DNA of 64,000 nucleotides from Thunnus maccoyii (Eukaryota > Chordata > Actinopteri > Scombriformes > Scombridae): contig NC_056538.1 in the NCBI RefSeq assembly GCF_910596095.1, positions 7,992,001 through 8,056,000 of the forward strand, read 5' to 3'. Positions 61,501 to 64,000 of the stretch are shown in pieces. The translations under genes and the position numbers were made by a program. How positions within the stretch are numbered: the stretch's first letter is position 1; each line of letters opens with the position of its first letter. The notes beneath the pieces were generated by a model. That model did not search any database. It saw nothing but the letters and a program-made list of their open reading frames with translations, and was not told the origin of the DNA.

Positions 61501-63660
61501 TACTTTGATCGATTAATGGTAAGATGTGTGCTATAGCTGCTTATATCGGTGCATATACTGTATATTTTTAAGTTGGAGGGAGTCCTAATTGTCTCCATAT
61601 TTCTACATGTTTTCAGTGAATCACTACCATAGCAGACTGTTCTTGTCTCATGTAACTCTGATTTCTAAACCATCTGTTATATCTTCTCTTGTGTCTCTCT
61701 CATGTGACCTCACAAACCTCTCACCTTTGCACCGTGACCCGGGGATGCGTCCATGTAGCTGCTGTGCTGCTGGGATCTGTCCTATGGGCACGGCTGCCAC
61801 TGTGTCTTCCTCTTTGTCCTGCTGTCCACCTATTGTCACTGTTACTGCTTTGCTGTCTGAATCTGAATATCAGCAGCATGTTGTAACGTGTGTTTCCCCC
61901 TGATTCATTCATTTATTCACATTAGTGGAGAGCATTACAACTTCCCAACACTCTCTGATTCATGAATTGTGCACACCTTACACATTACCTAGAAAATGAA
62001 AGTAGGCAATACACATATCCTTTGTGCTAGACATAGATTGATCATAATGTCACATGACGGCTTCTTTGTAGGGGAAACACTGAAACAAGAAAATCACATT
62101 CATCAAACCTTCCCCTGTGTGTGACAGAGACCCAGAAAAATAACATTTGTATATATTTTTGTGCATTCGTATTGGTTCTTGTGTCCAATTTTGTCCCTGC
62201 AATGTGCCATCTGTCAGTTTTGCATGCTGTTGTGTCAAGACCATCACCCTCCACCATCTTTGGGGGGAGGGAGGGGGGATCACAATCTTTTTGTCTGCCT
62301 CCTTCCCTCACCTGCCCTCCTCCATCCTTTCTCTCCCTTGTGTCTCTGCACGCCTTCCTTTGTGCCTCTGTTTGGGATGGATGGACTGTTCTCCCTATTC
62401 CCCTCCACCAAGGACTCTCTGAGGGGCCGCCACCTCCACCTGTCTCCGCTGGCGGGCGGTGTAGACCATGTCAATGAGGAAGGGGCTGACGCTATCACCC
62501 CTGAACCTGAACAGTCCGCTGAACAGGAGGTAGCAGAGGAGTTGAATGAGGTGGAGGAGGATGAGGAGCTAGGAGAGCTAGAGGATGAGGATGTTCAGAG
62601 AGAGAGAGGAGAGGATGAAGGAGGAGGAGGAGAAGCAGAGGATGGAGAGAAGGAGGAGAAAGGAGAGGTGGGAAATGAGGAGGAAGACGTAGAGGCATAT
62701 GATGAGGAAGCAGATGAGAAAGACGAACAAAGCAAAGAAGAGGGGGGTGGGACGGAGGAAGAGCAGGGGGGAAGTAAAGGAGCTGTAGAGAGCAAGAAAG
62801 AGGAGGAGGGGGTAGAGAGTGATGAGATCGAGGAGGAATGCATTGAAGGTGAGGATGAAGATGAAGGGGTTGGTGGAGAGACAGAAAACGTGAAACACAG
62901 TGAGAAGCAGGAGAGTGTTGAGGCTGAGGAGAGCAATGAAGGAGAGGAAGACGACAGCGATGAGAAGGTAGAAAGGTGCGTTGAAAGCCAGGACGATGAG
63001 ACCAAAGACGGAGAGGAGATTGTGGAGAGCAATGAAGCTATGGAGAATGTTACGGAGGAGAAAGAAGAGGTGAAGGAAGAGGTGCAAGAGGTAGAGGAAG
63101 AGCAGGAATTCGAGGAAGGTAGCGATGAAGTTGTGGAGAAATCCTTCAAAAGTTCTAAATGTGGGGGGAGTGAGGAGGAGGAGGAGGAGGACAAAAATGA
63201 CAAAGAGAGAGATGAGCTAGAAGGAAGCATAGATGATGAAGGAGGGCAGAACGAAAGCGTGGAAGAAGAGGTTGAGGTAAATAGCGAAGGAGTGCAAGAG
63301 AAGGAAAACGAGGAGGAGGACGGTGAGAGCGAGGAGGGTTTGGAGAGATGCTCTTTGAGCCAGAGGGAACTGACGGAGAGCGAAGAGGAGGTGATAGAGA
63401 GATGCGTACAGAGCGAAGGAGGAGAAACAGAGGGGGAGGGAATGGAGGTAGAGGATGAATCAGATGCCCAAAAACCACAACCGGCATCTGAGAGTGAGGA
63501 GGAAGTCGTCGAGGTTTTTGACATGGAAGCAGCTCAAGTCCGTACAGCTGAGCGAGGCACGAAAACGATGCTGAGCGACGTTAAAACGCTTGACCCCAAG
63601 AGAAAAAATCTTGCTGGCAAGATGGAGAGTGTGACAAATAAATCCCCCCTGCCTGCAGAG
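55264..63660 (+). CDS. cep164: Centrosomal protein of 164 kDa, 5' part, 8 coding exons, 715 codons in window
   Basis: CEP164 sits on the distal appendages of the mother centriole and recruits TTBK2 to start cilium formation. Exons: 55264-55342, 56346-56457, 58627-58858, 59375-59539, 59637-59759, 59844-59924, 60954-61058, 62413-63660; each pair joins in frame and the gene continues off the right edge. The N terminus ([36 protein letters not shown]) and the WW domain ([20 protein letters not shown], about residues 65-95) match the human protein closely. A lysine-rich stretch ([19 protein letters not shown]) follows, then [18 protein letters not shown], which parallels human LRNLHLDIGALGG. The last exon codes about 416 residues of disordered, glutamate-dominated sequence with recurring ERC motifs, far more acidic than I recall for human. 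Its start assumes the acceptor at 62412, which keeps phase; an earlier acceptor or an extra small exon between 61.1 and 62.4 kb remains possible. Confidence 0.92.
55433..55541. repeat. Compound (CT)n-(AT)n microsatellite in cep164 intron
   Basis: ATCT units pass into about 20 CT units and then about 23 AT units, ending in GTATGTAT. Confidence 0.95.
55556..56018 (+). mobile_element. Non-LTR retrotransposon 3' end (LINE-type) in cep164 intron
   Basis: The segment runs from CAGTAGTTTCTTCCCCCTCG and GCTGTCACACTTATAAACAG to GGAGTCAAAGTCCTTGTATG and GGCCAATAAAGATGACTC. I recognise this as the 3' untranslated end of an abundant fish LINE. The order of motifs is intact while the coding part is absent, so it is a 5'-truncated copy. 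Confidence 0.6.
57011..57335. mobile_element. Teleost hAT-like MITE in cep164 intron
   Basis: It carries TTGATTAATCTGCCAGTTAT, TCTTCAAATTCCTTATTTTA, AACCCAAAGATGTTCAGTTT and GACTAATCAACTAATAAC in the order familiar from an extremely common spiny-rayed fish MITE (recalled ends: AACGATTAATCGATTAG-like). It is about 325 bp, without coding potential. Confidence 0.65.
57372..57472 (+). repeat. Dispersed repeat, copy B (shared with 26521-26618)
   Basis: TTTTGGTGGCACCTATGG, GCAGGTGTGTTTTTGG, CAGAGATCCA and GTGTCGCCTGTGTGA parallel copy A in order and spacing. It may be the start of a longer unit that runs to about 58.1 kb, where no coding sequence is seen. Confidence 0.6.
59963..60721. mobile_element. 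759-bp non-autonomous DNA transposon with GGGCCNCATGCAAGAAC ends
   Basis: The left end reads GCGCCTCATGCAAGAAC and the right end, on the other strand, GGGCCCCATGCAAGAACC. These give near-perfect terminal inverted repeats, flanked by ATT on both sides (59960-59962 and 60722-60724), a possible 3-bp target duplication. It lies wholly in a cep164 intron and has no transposase. A 3-bp duplication would suit a PIF/Harbinger-type element, but ATT is not the canonical TWA. Confidence 0.65.
61061..61096. repeat. (CA)n microsatellite at a cep164 splice donor
   Basis: The exon ends CCCAACAG and the intron begins GTACACACAC, so the array starts at the second base pair of the intron. One G interrupts it at 61080. 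Confidence 0.9.
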
Positions 63661-64000
63661 GTATGGTTCGCTGTTGCCTCTGTGTGTGCTCACACTCCCC
63701 CCATTGCTATCCCACCCTACCCCTGCACCCACCTATCTACTGCAAGCATGCACGGGTAGATCCCAAAATCCAACTCCACTGCCTGAGGGGCTGTCTCATC
63801 CTCATCCATGTGATTCTCAGCCTGGATGTCATCACTCCCACTCTGGAATACTAATTGGGTCAAAGGACAATCCATTCAAGCCCCTGAGGACTGGATTGGA
63901 AAGTTATAAATCCCTCTTCGAACCCCTCCTCCTCCTCCCCATTGATAGCGCAGGCTGTTGGTAGTCTGTTTTTAGATTGGTGGTTGGTTTTGAAGTATTT
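63661..64000 (+). other. cep164: cep164 intron (window edge)
   Basis: It begins with the donor GTATGG after the acidic exon. An open stretch after a possible acceptor at about 63,821 (CTGGATGTCATCAC onward) stays open for 45 codons, but it does not resemble CEP164 and no donor is visible, so it is treated as intron. Confidence 0.5.

Noticed and set aside
61589..61903. Possible small cep164 exon between 61.1 and 62.4 kb
   Set aside because: The Cys-rich translation does not resemble CEP164 and no donor/acceptor pair keeps the phase better than direct joining to 62413.
62595..63524. Long minus-strand open frame (309 codons, almost all Ser/Thr/Pro/Leu)
   Set aside because: It is the complement of the Glu-rich cep164 exon; the purine-rich sense strand leaves few stops on the antisense strand. 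The same goes for the overlapping minus frames at 62578-63087 and 63155-63487.
63674..63964. Possible extra cep164 exon near the window edge
   Set aside because: An acceptor-like CTCAG at about 63,820 is followed by 45 open codons, but there is no donor before the stop and no resemblance to CEP164.

Overview
This window is nuclear DNA of a ray-finned (teleost) fish, most likely a spiny-rayed species. It holds six recognisable vertebrate protein genes with spliced exons bounded by GT/AG. The proteins are fish-like versions of vertebrate families, and the introns and spacers carry dispersed repeats whose sequences I recognise from teleosts: hAT-like MITEs, a tRNA-derived SINE, L2-type LINE relics and many (CA)n/(GT)n arrays. 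There is no bacterial, viral or CRISPR content.

Layout. 1-6.5 kb: tagln (transgelin, + strand), with a probable non-coding first exon at the left edge and four coding exons at 4.7-5.8 kb. 7.1-24.1 kb: pcsk7 (- strand), tail-to-tail with tagln; 16 coding exons were reconstructed in continuous frame (770 aa), with a CpG-rich start region near 24 kb. 24.1-26.8 kb: spacer with a dead L2-like LINE. 26.8-38.4 kb: bace1 (- strand); nine coding exons give a 524-residue protein. 39.6-42.5 kb: a Tbx1/Tbx10-type T-box gene, called tbx10 (- strand, seven coding exons, 325 aa). 44.1-46.45 kb: apoa1 (- strand, 263 aa) with a TATA box and a 76-bp (CA)n array upstream. 46.7-54.6 kb: gene-free spacer. 54.7 kb to the right edge: the 5' part of cep164 (+ strand; first eight coding exons, 715 codons), including a 1.25-kb exon coding an extremely glutamate-rich segment.

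The tagln-pcsk7-bace1-cep164 set matches, from memory, the human 11q23.3 neighbourhood. Here apoa1 and a T-box gene lie between bace1 and cep164, and no gene is seen between pcsk7 and bace1. The genes are not an operon. They cover the actin cytoskeleton (tagln), secretory-pathway proteolysis (pcsk7, bace1), transcription (tbx10), lipid transport (apoa1) and cilium assembly (cep164). The one plausible functional link is that pro-BACE1 is matured by furin-type convertases, the family to which PCSK7 belongs.

I found no convincing new biological system. The best leads are the acidic, purine-skewed exon of cep164 with a recurring ERC motif, splice sites abutting CA/TG microsatellites in tbx10 and cep164, a 24-base copy of a pcsk7 exon edge inside the neighbouring intron, a perfect 15-bp inverted repeat in bace1 intron 1, loss of one palmitoylation-type cysteine in the BACE1 tail, and the rearranged gene order.
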